Part shown: positions 1-8,381 of the stretch, piece by piece
How positions within the stretch are numbered: position 1 is the stretch's first letter
Layout: each line of letters starts with the position of its first letter
Source: Planctomycetota bacterium
GTDB taxonomy: Bacteria; Planctomycetota; Phycisphaerae; Sedimentisphaerales; Anaerobacaceae
Direction of reading: 5' to 3'
Assembly: GCA_013202635.1 (NCBI GenBank)
Contig: JABMRO010000805.1
Location: forward strand, 1 to 11,778
Length of the DNA stretch: 11,778 nt
Translations under genes and position numbers: made by a program
Notes under the pieces: model-generated
Seen by the model: only the letters and a program-made list of their open reading frames with translations
Database searches by the model: none
What the model was told of the DNA's origin: nothing

Positions 1-1
1 A

Positions 2-1660
2 AACAACGTTGACCATTGTGCCCGGCTCTGTCACGCCTCGACCGTCGCCGGTCTGGCAAGGGCCTTCGGCAGCGGTGCCATGACCAACTCGATAGATGAG
101 CTGAAGAACGCCGCCTGCATATTCATCATTGGCTCGAACACCTCTGAAGCTCATCCGGTAATTGCTCTTAATATAAAAGAAGCCGTCGTTAACAACGGAG
201 CCAGGTTAATTGTGGCTGACCCGCGACAAATCGACCTCGTAAGATTCGCCGAATTGCATCTTGCCCAAAAACCCGGCACGGACGTCGCCCTCATAAACGC
301 GATGATGAACGTTATCATAAATGAAAATCTTCTCGATACCGGCTTCGTAAAAGAACGCACCGAGGGTTTTGAAGAGCTGGCGGAGGCCTTAAAGGATTTC
401 ACGCCGGAAAAGGCTGAGGAAATCACGACCGTCCCCGCCGAAAAAATTCGTCAGGCCGCCAGGATATACGCCGGTGCCTCAACTGCCAGTATCGTTTACA
501 GCATGGGCATCACACAGCACACTACCGGCACCGACAACGTCCTCTCGCTTGCCAATCTCTCGATGCTCACCGGCAACGTCGGCAAAGAATCGACAGGTGT
601 AAATCCCCTCCGGGGCCAGAACAACGTGCAGGGTGCCTGCGACCTCGGCGCTTTACCGAATGTCTATCCCGGCTATCAATCTGTCGAGGACTCTAAAATC
701 CAAACCAAATTTGAAACAGCCTGGTCAAAAAAGCTTTCTCCGAACAAAGGGCTTACTGTTGTCGAGATATTCCACGCAGTCGAGACAGGTGACATAAAAG
801 CGATTTACATAATGGGGGAAAATCCAGCGCTTTCCGACCCGAATCTCAACAGAACGCGAAAGGCTCTGGAGATGGTCGATTTTCTTGTTGTGCAGGATAT
901 CTTCCTCACCGAGACTGCACAATACGCCAATGTGGTCCTGCCCTCGGCCTGCTTCGCCGAAAAGAACGGCACTTTCACAAACACCGAACGCCGTGTCCAG
1001 CGAATCCGCACCGCCGTCCCCCCGCCGGGCGAGGCTCGAAGTGACTGGGAAACAATCTGCAATCTTTCGACCAAACTCGGCTATAAAATGAGTTACGATT
1101 CCGCCGAACATATTATGGACGAAATCGCCTCACTAACACCCATCTATGGTGGCATGTCATTTGAACGAATCGATTCGGTCGGCTTGCAATGGCCCTGCCC
1201 GGATAAAGACCACCCCGGCACAAAGTATCTGCACAAGGGAAAATTTACCAGAGGAAAGGGAAAATTCCACTCTGTATCATTCAAGGCCCCTGCCGAGTCA
1301 CCCGGCAAAAAATTCCCCTTTGTACTCACTACCGGCAGGCAGTTATATCAGTTCCACACCGGCACGATGACCAGAAAATCAGCCGCCATCAACCAGGTTT
1401 CACCGACAGGCTACGTCGAAATATACCTTGAGGATGCCGGCAAACTCGGAATTGCCGCTGGTGATACTGTCGAAGTATCAACCATTCGGGGCAAGGTCTC
1501 CACACTGGCAAAGGTTACAAAAAATATTGGAAAAGGCTGGCTGTTCATGCCCTTCCATTTCCACGAAGGTCCCGCCAATATGCTTACAATAGATGCCCTG
1601 GACCCTTTGGCCAAGATACCGGAATACAAAGTCTGCGCTGCGACGATTAAAAAGTCGTAG
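2..1660 (+). CDS. fdhF: Formate dehydrogenase alpha subunit, Cys-type, 5' partial
   Basis: This is the molybdenum- or tungsten-bis-MGD catalytic subunit that interconverts formate and CO2. The frame is open from the left edge, and an internal ATG at 80 is not the true start because residues encoded at 2-79 are conserved family sequence. The segment CARLCHASTVAGL aligns with the E. coli FdhH active site, so Cys10 (29-31) takes the place of the metal-ligand selenocysteine and His11 (32-34) is the neighbouring catalytic His. The RGQNNVQGACD segment follows, and its Arg204 corresponds to FdhH Arg333. The C-terminal dinucleotide-binding domain starts near TTGRQLYQFHTGTMTRK (about 1330-1380) and runs to the TAG stop. 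FdhH has about 715 residues and clostridial FdhA nearly 900, so at least about 130 N-terminal residues, including a [4Fe-4S] site, lie outside the window. The gene converges on the symporter gene. The symbol is a family-level choice (fdhA is equally used); the electron partner cannot be seen. Confidence 0.93.
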   Translation, partial: NNVDHCARLCHASTVAGLARAFGSGAMTNSIDELKNAACIFIIGSNTSEAHPVIALNIKEAVVNNGARLIVADPRQIDLVRFAELHLAQKPGTDVALINAMMNVIINENLLDTGFVKERTEGFEELAEALKDFTPEKAEEITTVPAEKIRQAARIYAGASTASIVYSMGITQHTTGTDNVLSLANLSMLTGNVGKESTGVNPLRGQNNVQGACDLGALPNVYPGYQSVEDSKIQTKFETAWSKKLSPNKGLTVVEIFHAVETGDIKAIYIMGENPALSDPNLNRTRKALEMVDFLVVQDIFLTETAQYANVVLPSACFAEKNGTFTNTERRVQRIRTAVPPPGEARSDWETICNLSTKLGYKMSYDSAEHIMDEIASLTPIYGGMSFERIDSVGLQWPCPDKDHPGTKYLHKGKFTRGKGKFHSVSFKAPAESPGKKFPFVLTTGRQLYQFHTGTMTRKSAAINQVSPTGYVEIYLEDAGKLGIAAGDTVEVSTIRGKVSTLAKVTKNIGKGWLFMPFHFHEGPANMLTIDALDPLAKIPEYKVCAATIKKS

Positions 1661-1672
1661 CTCAATACTCCG

Positions 1673-1703
1673 CTTGTGCTCCACTACCCGTGGTTTCATC
1701 AAG
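1673..1703. terminator. Weak hairpin between convergent genes, possible terminator
   Basis: This lies in the 65-nt gap between two convergent stop codons. CTTG (1673-1676) can pair with CAAG (1700-1703), TG (1677-1678) with CA (1697-1698), and CCAC (1681-1684) with GTGG (1690-1693) around a 5-nt loop, with internal loops between. A T-rich stretch (1714-1724) lies about 10 nt downstream on the plus strand, too far for a classical intrinsic terminator. Its position suits a bidirectional terminator, but the pairing is weak. Confidence 0.2.
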
Positions 1704-1725
1704 GCTCGCTGTACTTTTAATTTTG

Positions 1726-3531
1726 TCAATGAGCCTCGGAGCTTTTACCGTCTTCAGGCAGATATTGATACCATGTGTATTTAAGGGCCGCTATTGCTGC
1801 AACTGCCAATAAAAGGAACATTACCGAATAAAAATACCAGTGACCCACAAGATACATTGGGAATAAATACATGCCCGTAATAGCAAACATGGCAAGCACA
1901 ACATTCAGGATTGTCCGCTGCACGCTTTCAGACTTGATTGACAAATCTTCCGCTGATAACTTGGCTTTGCTTGCAATCGGCTTCCACAGCCCAAAGGGCC
2001 GAACTGATTTATAAAAGCTCAAAAGGATGTCCGGGTTGGTGGATTGGGTTGCTAAAGACACCACAATACTTGCAAGCAGTGAAACTGCACATATCAAAGG
2101 AAACACATAATATACAGGCGCCTCGGGCAGGAATAAGATTATTAAAGACAAAATAATACCTGTCAAGGTTCCTACGGAATAGCCCCAGCCATTCATCCGC
2201 CACCAGTACCATCTCAGAACATTCGGTATGGCCATGCCTGCTCCAAGCACCATCATCATCCAGTTCCATATTTGAGCAATCGAATCGACCTGTGAACCAA
2301 TGATAACTCCGACCAGAACCAGCGCAAGCGTGGCCCAATAACTGAATCGCACCGATTCCTTCTCGCTGGCATGTGGATTAAAGTAAGGCTGCCATATGTC
2401 GCGGACGATAAAGGAAGCACCGCTGTTGACCGTCGAGCTGAACGTTGACATAAATGCTGCAAGCAGGCCGGCAATCACAATTCCCCTTATCCCGATTGGT
2501 AACAATTCCTGCAGTACCACGGGCATTACTTTCTCTGAATCTGTGATTCCGGTAACTCCCGTTAGAGCCAGCAATGCAATCCCTGTTGCCATTGCCCAGC
2601 GAACAATCAGAAAGCTGCTCCACGCGGCACCGACCTTTGCGGCGTCACGTGCATTCCTCGCCGCTAAAAATCGCTGGAAATCATACATCTGAGCCGGCCC
2701 CCCTGCGTTGAGTAAGAAGCCCTTTAGTACCCATACAATAACAAGAGCGCCAAAAAATTCAAAACCGGCGTTGTCTGTTCCAACAAATTCCTCAATCCTC
2801 CATGGCACACGTAGCGAGGTCCAGCTTTCCGGCAACTTGGACAATAGCTCCGGTGTCAGGTTTGACCACGCGATATAGGCGATGAATATACTACCTAATG
2901 TCAGAACGATGGTCTGGATAACATCTGTAACAACCACACTGTAAAGACCACCAAGTACAACGTATAGGGTCGTTATGCCGATAATCATCACTGCCAGAAC
3001 ATCGGGTTTATATTCCGTCAAAATGTTCTCAAGGCAGGAAAATGGCATATATGGACCAAGAGATTCGAGCGGAATATATACTGAAGCAAACTTGCCGATT
3101 CCCTGATAGGCATAACCTACGAAACAGGCTAAAGTGAGCACGGCCATCAGAGCATAAGCGGTTCGAGCCAGCTTGCCCCCTGAGTCGCTGCCAAAACGGG
3201 TTTTCATCCACTCTGCCGCCGTCATGACGTTTGACCGCCGGACCCATTTACCCATATAACTCAGGAAAAAAGCCCCCATCAAAAAGCCCCACATCCAATG
3301 ATGCCACATGGACTTCATTCCCAGAACATAAAGGATAGAAATAATCCACATAGTCCCGGTAATATCGAAGTTAGATACCGAGCCGGACATTGCCAGGGCC
3401 AGCCAGTGGATTTTCTTGCCCCCAAGAAAGTAGGCACCTAAGCTTTTTGATGCCCTTTTCTGATACCAGAAGCCCAGCCCTGTCACAACGGCGAAGTAAA
3501 AGAGAATTATCCCATAATCAACTGGGCTCAT
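1726..3531 (-). CDS. Sodium:solute symporter (SSS/SLC5 family)
   Basis: A 601-residue inner-membrane transporter expected to take up a small solute, probably a sugar given the neighbours, with sodium. It shows the SSS pattern: an N-terminal hydrophobic helix (about residues 5-22), a YFLGGKK segment (34-40), then SGSVSNFDITGTMW (49-62) in the first core helix where the LeuT-fold ion/substrate site lies. Many hydrophobic spans follow, roughly 13-15 in all, with a last one near residues 560-585 and a short charged tail. The length is typical of the family. The ATG at 3531 is preceded by GGGGAG (3541-3546, 9-nt spacing). The gene starts 24 nt after the UroD-family gene and is last in the minus-strand cluster. 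Family assignment is firm; the substrate cannot be read from sequence and is inferred from the GH38 neighbour. Confidence 0.93.
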   Translation of the reverse strand: MSPVDYGIILFYFAVVTGLGFWYQKRASKSLGAYFLGGKKIHWLALAMSGSVSNFDITGTMWIISILYVLGMKSMWHHWMWGFLMGAFFLSYMGKWVRRSNVMTAAEWMKTRFGSDSGGKLARTAYALMAVLTLACFVGYAYQGIGKFASVYIPLESLGPYMPFSCLENILTEYKPDVLAVMIIGITTLYVVLGGLYSVVVTDVIQTIVLTLGSIFIAYIAWSNLTPELLSKLPESWTSLRVPWRIEEFVGTDNAGFEFFGALVIVWVLKGFLLNAGGPAQMYDFQRFLAARNARDAAKVGAAWSSFLIVRWAMATGIALLALTGVTGITDSEKVMPVVLQELLPIGIRGIVIAGLLAAFMSTFSSTVNSGASFIVRDIWQPYFNPHASEKESVRFSYWATLALVLVGVIIGSQVDSIAQIWNWMMMVLGAGMAIPNVLRWYWWRMNGWGYSVGTLTGIILSLIILFLPEAPVYYVFPLICAVSLLASIVVSLATQSTNPDILLSFYKSVRPFGLWKPIASKAKLSAEDLSIKSESVQRTILNVVLAMFAITGMYLFPMYLVGHWYFYSVMFLLLAVAAIAALKYTWYQYLPEDGKSSEAH

Positions 3532-3540
3532 ATATTGTTT

Positions 3541-3546
3541 CTCCCC
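3541..3546 (-). promoter_or_regulatory. Shine-Dalgarno site of the symporter gene
   Basis: GGGGAG on the minus strand lies 9 nt before the ATG at 3531 and inside the 24-nt gap after the UroD-family gene. It fixes the start and indicates that this gene is translated independently within the operon. Confidence 0.7.
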
Positions 3547-3555
3547 GGCGTAAAA

Positions 3556-4764
3556 TTAAGCATTTACTGCATCAAACATCGCGGCAATATTCTCCGCAGT
3601 CACATTTGCCAGAATGTTGTGCACCTGTTGAAAAACAAAACCCCCATTAGTTTTAAGTATCTCGACCTGCTCTTTGACATGTTTGGTGACCTGCTCAGGC
3701 GTACCGTTTGGCAGGATGTCCCTGGTATCACAGCCGCCGCCCCAGAAAGTAAGTTCCCCGCCAAACTCTGCTTTTAGCTCTGATGCATTCATTCCTGAAC
3801 AGCTAATCTGGACCGGATTAATGGCATCAAGACCGGCCTCGATTAAGTCCCGAAGCAGTTCACGGACTCCACCGCAGCAGTGAAGCATGACTTTCACGTC
3901 GGCTAATTCTTTTGCCCTGTTCCACAGCAGCTTGTGACGCGGTTTGAAGAACTCGCAATACATCGCTGGTGAAATCATCGCACCCGTCTGCATCCCGAGA
4001 TCGTCTCCGAAAAGGATAATATCGATATGTTCGCCTACGGCCCCTAAGAATCGTTCGAGGTTGGCTAAATGAATTTCAACTAATTTATCGAGGAATCGGT
4101 GAGCACGTTGCGGTTCGCCGGCCAGCATCATCATGAACTGGTCGTTGCGATAAAGAAACTGGCCGATTTCAAACAGATTACCACCGAACAAACCTATAAT
4201 AGCCCGGTCGGTATTATTTCTCAATTGCCTGGCACCTTTGGAAAGTACCTTGTTATCAACCGGACCGGGCGGACTCGCAACTGCCGTCCACATACATTCA
4301 TCGAGGGTAGCCCCGATGGCATTAAGATCATCTTTCTTGAGAAAGGGGAAATAGGTCTGCTCAAAATACAGCGCCCCGTCCGGCATGTGGGCCAGCACCC
4401 TGCCGCTTTGAGACCGAATCACCCAGCGTCCCTCCTCTCGTTCAAGCCGCGTCCAGGCGGGTACAAAACATTCTGTGCTGTCCGGCAGCGTCCAGGGCGA
4501 CCATGATTTCTCGTCTAATGCAAAACCCCTGCCCAACTCGATGGTGTCAACCCCGAATCTGTCTAATACATCCTCATCGACAATGGCCAACTGCTGAATA
4601 ACGTCATAAACGCAAATCGGTCTGGCCGGCAGACCCAGAAACTTTCGCAGCTTCGGATACGCAATTGCCGCAATGCCCGAAGACCGGTGCCCGGAAAAGT
4701 CAACGGCAGCACAGTCTGTTTTGCGATGCTCCAGAGCCGCTAAAACCAGCTCTCGTGAGTTCAT
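3556..4764 (-). CDS. Uroporphyrinogen decarboxylase-family protein, MtaA/MtbA-like
   Basis: A 402-residue cytoplasmic protein of the URO-D superfamily (TIM barrel). The family includes HemE, but also zinc-dependent methyltransferases acting with corrinoid proteins (MtaA, MtbA, CmuA). Here His295 and Cys297 (LHCCGGV) plus Cys345 (WGGGCDT) reproduce the His-x-Cys...Cys zinc site of the methyltransferases. FGDDLG (252-257), NPVQ (316-319) and the C-terminal HNILANVTAENI (382-393) are further family landmarks. The N-terminal RQAGRY-type motif of HemE is absent, so a heme role is unlikely. The start ATG follows a TAAGGA Shine-Dalgarno sequence whose TAA is the stop codon of the upstream GH38 gene (10-nt gap), which argues for coupled expression. 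No corrinoid protein gene is in the window, so the methyl donor and acceptor are unknown. Superfamily call is strong; methyl transfer is an inference. Confidence 0.88.
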   Translation of the reverse strand: MNSRELVLAALEHRKTDCAAVDFSGHRSSGIAAIAYPKLRKFLGLPARPICVYDVIQQLAIVDEDVLDRFGVDTIELGRGFALDEKSWSPWTLPDSTECFVPAWTRLEREEGRWVIRSQSGRVLAHMPDGALYFEQTYFPFLKKDDLNAIGATLDECMWTAVASPPGPVDNKVLSKGARQLRNNTDRAIIGLFGGNLFEIGQFLYRNDQFMMMLAGEPQRAHRFLDKLVEIHLANLERFLGAVGEHIDIILFGDDLGMQTGAMISPAMYCEFFKPRHKLLWNRAKELADVKVMLHCCGGVRELLRDLIEAGLDAINPVQISCSGMNASELKAEFGGELTFWGGGCDTRDILPNGTPEQVTKHVKEQVEILKTNGGFVFQQVHNILANVTAENIAAMFDAVNA

Positions 4765-4774
4765 AGTTTATTCC

Positions 4775-7700
4775 TTACTTGCCGGTTAGTGGTATTCGCA
4801 AAGTAACAATTTCGTATGCTGTCATCTCAATATGTCCGGTTATTTTGGAAATTTTTTCTTCTGAAAGATTGCTCAGCCATACTGTTTTAGGTGCCGGCTT
4901 CGCCCAGGTGAGTCTGGCTTTATCAGGTTTTCCATTTGCATTGAATAAGCGCACAATCCTGCCTTTGCCGTCCTCACTTGGCTTAAAAGCGGTTACGATT
5001 GCACCTGCGGATTTAACGCTCAGAATAGTTCTCTGAACAGGGGCCTTACTATCGACCGGCACAGCTATAAGCGGCTGACTGCATTCAATGCCAAACTTTG
5101 CCGCCCTGCCGGAATCGAACCGCCGGTGGGGCTTGATTGAATAACGGAACTTCGTCGGTCCCTCCTGACCTGCTTTGTAGTTGGTTTCCCAGTAGTTGTT
5201 CATCACATACGAGTAAAGTGTCGTTGATGGTTCGATGTGTTTAATCCATCCTACATTCTTGCCCCTCGGGTCGCAGGTAATGTCACCAACTTCGATTAGC
5301 GGTGCGTCAACTGTCGCCCAGGTAACGCCGTAATCCCGATTGGATACATCGACCCATCGTTGAACGGTAAAATAATTCTTACAGGCACCTGGTAATTGGT
5401 CCGCTTCGGGCTGGACTACGGCCCATGGTGTGTCCATTCGCATCACGCCGTTTGGCACGTTAAAAGCAAAAGCCAGATGCACTCCCTCCTGCTTGTAAAT
5501 TTTCTCTTTATCTATAATGTTAATGATGTCCACACGGTTGATACTGTCGATGATACGCACCTCACGAGAAAGCTTATTACAGCCCGGCGCATCGGATTCA
5601 ATCAGCAGCGATGCAACTAAAGGCCCCTGCTCCTTAACACGGACTTTAACCGGCCCGTTACGCTTTGGGTCACTCGGTTCTCTTCCGGCCACATAGAAAT
5701 AATCGTTAAGCCCCAGCCCGCTCTTGCGGTTCACAAGCTCGATATTGTTTCCCTTTAGCTTGAAACTGCCGATGGCACCGGTCTTTTCATCGACTTTCAA
5801 AACAATTCTTCCGTTGCTCAGTTCAGTGCCTTGTGCTTTGGCATTGCCTGACCTGCGAATCTGACCGGCTTGTAAGGTGAATCGTTTGGCGGAAAAAGGC
5901 GCTATGTCCTGAGCAAGAAACGCTAATTCTCCTGTTGATAGCCGTTGTGATTTCACGGATTTACCGTCAGGGCCTTTGACGAGTTCACCGGTTGATATCA
6001 TATCTTTCGGCAGCACAACTAAGTCAGTTCGCATCCATGAGGAGGTATTGAACACGTCCACTGACGTAACTGTTGCAGCTTCTTTTCGATGCCCGGCTAA
6101 TGAATCGTTCATCAGCTTGCGCGACTTGTCCTCGGCATCGAGCGCGAAGGCCTGCTTGATTTTCCACTGCGCCTTGGTGAAATCACTATCAGGCTGGCTT
6201 ATACTACAGTGAGCGCCCCATGTGTGCTCGTCGTAAAGTATCACTTCGCGCCATGCATCATAGAACTTATCAGCAGGATAGCCCGTTGGATTGAGCATCG
6301 CCCATAACGTCTCGGCTTGCACTAAACGCTCGGCCGCCTGGCGGTTAATCGAAGTCTCACGCGCCGATGAGCCCGCCCCATCTTCCCAGTATGGTGTGAA
6401 ATCACCGCGGGCCTTTGGCACCTTCTTACTATAGCGGCGTTCGAACTCATCGAACATCTCACTGGTAGTCGCCACAACTAACTTGGGATAAGCATATTTT
6501 TCATTCCAGTCCTTCACGTATTCGCTGAGCTTCGGGTCGGGCGGGCCGTTATCACCGCCAATCGAATAGCGAAGCTGGACCATATCATAAGGATACTCCG
6601 AGTCCCCGAGCCGTTTCAGATAGCCGAAAAGCTTACTGGAATCGAGACGCCCGCTGTGAAAAAAGGAATATCCTTCACCCGCCACCCAGCAGAGTATATC
6701 TTCTTTGCCGGAAGGTGACTCCCAGTAGAAAGGCTTATCGCCCCATGTCGATAACGTATAACCGATTCTATGCCCGCGATTTGGCCCTACTGAAAAGTAC
6801 TTCACCCCGCTCTGGGCAAGGACAGGAACAATCCCCCATGTATAGCCGGGTACGTCCGTAATCATTGCCGAATTAATCGTCAAATCATAGCGCTGCCTTA
6901 GCTTCTGGGCGTAATTCACTAACCGAATAAGCTCTTCCGGACGGCACAAAGCTGTTAATTCATTGCCGTACAAAGCGTCCAGACCAATCCAGCCTTTCTT
7001 GACCGCATCGACAAAAGCTCTGCGTTCCTTCGGTGTGGACTGTTTCAGATAACTGTCCACCGCCCAAAGCACTTCGACGTTCCATTTGAAACGCGCTCCT
7101 TCCGGATAATCCTCAGACTCTCGGGCTAATTCAATGACCTGCTTAAAATACTCCCAGTGCTTGCGTACAACTTCAGTCTGCACATGCGTGTAACCGATAT
7201 CCACATGGGAGTGATGCAGCACATAAATCTCCCACTTGCGGACGGGCTTTATGGTCAGGCTTTGCTTTCCGATAGATTCACCCGCCACCTTGACATCAAC
7301 CTCAACTGAAGTTGGCTTGCCCACAGCAGGTGCAAATCCTTCGATAACCTTAAAGCCCGGCTCAAGTGTTTGTCCGGCCGATTCCGAACCCTTGACAGCG
7401 ACTGTTGCCTCGACGGGCTCGCCAATATGCATAACGGATGCCAGAACAGGCTGATACAGTTTGCCCCCTTTCTTCTTGATTAAGAAAGGTTCGCTATAGA
7501 CATCCAGAAGCCTGGTAGCAGGTTTGAGTGGTTCTGTTTGGACACCTCTCGGTGTTCTAAGAGTTACATAGTCGTAAAGTACCCAACTGCCTTCTAATGA
7601 TTTGATACTAATCTCGTTATTGCCCCCCTTAAGCGCACGAGCGGGAAAGTCAATGACCAACCGATGCTCGCGGCCCTTGTTGGGCTGGCCGTGGGCCGAT

Positions 7701-8137
7701 GCGTCACCGGCTCCGCGGGGTACTTTGCGGACAAAGGATTCATCGTTTATTTTTATTTGCATTTTAGGTGGAACGGCACTGTGTGTATCCACAAAATCCA
7801 TAGCAAGTTTGTATTCGCCGGTTAAAGGAGCGGTTTTCAGGCCGAACATAATCGTAAATGTATGACTCTTACTACCTGCCCATGAATCCGCCGGCCCCGG
7901 CTGTATGTAAGGCCAGTCTTTCTTTGCATCGGATTGCCCGGCCACGAACAGTACATCATGAGGGAATGTACCCGAATACAAATTGCTCCTGTCCGGGCCT
8001 AATGCGAACTCGGCGGTGTTATTGTCTGCTTTGCCAATCTGCCAAAGAATTTTATCGTTCTCAGCAGCCAGTACACTCATACACAAACACAACAAAAGCA
8101 TCAACGCCGCGGTTTTTATCAGTTTGGAATGATCCAT
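4775..8137 (-). CDS. Secreted GH38 alpha-mannosidase-like enzyme with PL4-type N-terminal domain
   Basis: A 1120-residue exported glycoside hydrolase. Residues 1-24 form a signal peptide (basic start, hydrophobic core, probable cleavage after SVLA). Residues about 30-195 resemble domain III of family 4 rhamnogalacturonan lyases: LWQIGKAD, then FVAGQSDAKKDW, ending in YDYVTLRTPRG. A beta-type linker follows. The GH38 barrel begins near 303 with HSHVDIGY; His311 and Asp313 match the first zinc ligands of the family, Asp428 (TDVPG) the zinc-bound nucleophile, and His638 (YDEHTWGA) the last ligand. Asp529 in GGDNGPPD lies in the loop where an acid/base Asp is expected. The C-terminal mannosidase beta region starts near 772 (LSNGRIVLKVDEKTGAIGSF). 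The ATG at 8137 has AAGGAG 9 nt upstream. The gene heads the GH38-UroD-symporter cluster. Fold and catalytic class are well supported; exact linkage and sugar are not, since the motif spellings differ from classical alpha-mannosidases. Confidence 0.9.
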   Translation of the reverse strand: MDHSKLIKTAALMLLLCLCMSVLAAENDKILWQIGKADNNTAEFALGPDRSNLYSGTFPHDVLFVAGQSDAKKDWPYIQPGPADSWAGSKSHTFTIMFGLKTAPLTGEYKLAMDFVDTHSAVPPKMQIKINDESFVRKVPRGAGDASAHGQPNKGREHRLVIDFPARALKGGNNEISIKSLEGSWVLYDYVTLRTPRGVQTEPLKPATRLLDVYSEPFLIKKKGGKLYQPVLASVMHIGEPVEATVAVKGSESAGQTLEPGFKVIEGFAPAVGKPTSVEVDVKVAGESIGKQSLTIKPVRKWEIYVLHHSHVDIGYTHVQTEVVRKHWEYFKQVIELARESEDYPEGARFKWNVEVLWAVDSYLKQSTPKERRAFVDAVKKGWIGLDALYGNELTALCRPEELIRLVNYAQKLRQRYDLTINSAMITDVPGYTWGIVPVLAQSGVKYFSVGPNRGHRIGYTLSTWGDKPFYWESPSGKEDILCWVAGEGYSFFHSGRLDSSKLFGYLKRLGDSEYPYDMVQLRYSIGGDNGPPDPKLSEYVKDWNEKYAYPKLVVATTSEMFDEFERRYSKKVPKARGDFTPYWEDGAGSSARETSINRQAAERLVQAETLWAMLNPTGYPADKFYDAWREVILYDEHTWGAHCSISQPDSDFTKAQWKIKQAFALDAEDKSRKLMNDSLAGHRKEAATVTSVDVFNTSSWMRTDLVVLPKDMISTGELVKGPDGKSVKSQRLSTGELAFLAQDIAPFSAKRFTLQAGQIRRSGNAKAQGTELSNGRIVLKVDEKTGAIGSFKLKGNNIELVNRKSGLGLNDYFYVAGREPSDPKRNGPVKVRVKEQGPLVASLLIESDAPGCNKLSREVRIIDSINRVDIINIIDKEKIYKQEGVHLAFAFNVPNGVMRMDTPWAVVQPEADQLPGACKNYFTVQRWVDVSNRDYGVTWATVDAPLIEVGDITCDPRGKNVGWIKHIEPSTTLYSYVMNNYWETNYKAGQEGPTKFRYSIKPHRRFDSGRAAKFGIECSQPLIAVPVDSKAPVQRTILSVKSAGAIVTAFKPSEDGKGRIVRLFNANGKPDKARLTWAKPAPKTVWLSNLSEEKISKITGHIEMTAYEIVTLRIPLTGK

Positions 8138-8381
8138 CTTTCACGCTCCTTTTTACTATCTGTATCTTTGTAGGTTATAGTACTGATATTTTATACCGTA
8201 ATATTTCAATCAGTCAGGTCGGCTGGATTTTTGTTTGCGATTGTATCCGAGCCGTCAATTCATTTCCAATATATTTTGTGATTGTCGTTGAATCTCCTTA
8301 AGGCTTTTACAGCAATCACCTCCGCATTCCATCTTAAATATAATGTCACTATATGTTTGCTGGAATACATTGCCTGGATTT
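8138..8381. other. 244-nt intergenic region between unknown secreted gene and GH38 gene
   Basis: This gap separates two same-strand genes and is much longer than the others in the cluster. It contains the GH38 Shine-Dalgarno sequence (AAGGAG on the minus strand) and one weak candidate promoter. No strong terminator hairpin or convincing gene was seen. It may let the GH38-UroD-symporter unit be transcribed separately from the upstream gene. Confidence 0.6.
8190..8217 (-). promoter_or_regulatory. Candidate sigma70-type promoter for the GH38 cluster
   Basis: On the minus strand, CTGACT (8212-8217) and TATAAA (8190-8195) are 16 bp apart, a plausible -35/-10 pair. Transcription would begin near 8183, giving a leader of about 45 nt that carries the Shine-Dalgarno site. 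The -35 box is only a partial match and the region is AT-rich, so chance is a real alternative. Confidence 0.3.

Noticed and set aside
1702..1736. AGGCTC/GAGCCT inverted repeat at the convergent gene ends
   Set aside because: Arms of 6 bp with a 23-nt loop, overlapping the symporter coding end and lacking a T tract in the right place on either strand.
8255..8332. 25-codon minus-strand frame encoding a CGGDCC motif between the secreted-protein and GH38 genes
   Set aside because: No Shine-Dalgarno sequence and too short to judge. The Cys cluster is curious but unsupported without conservation.
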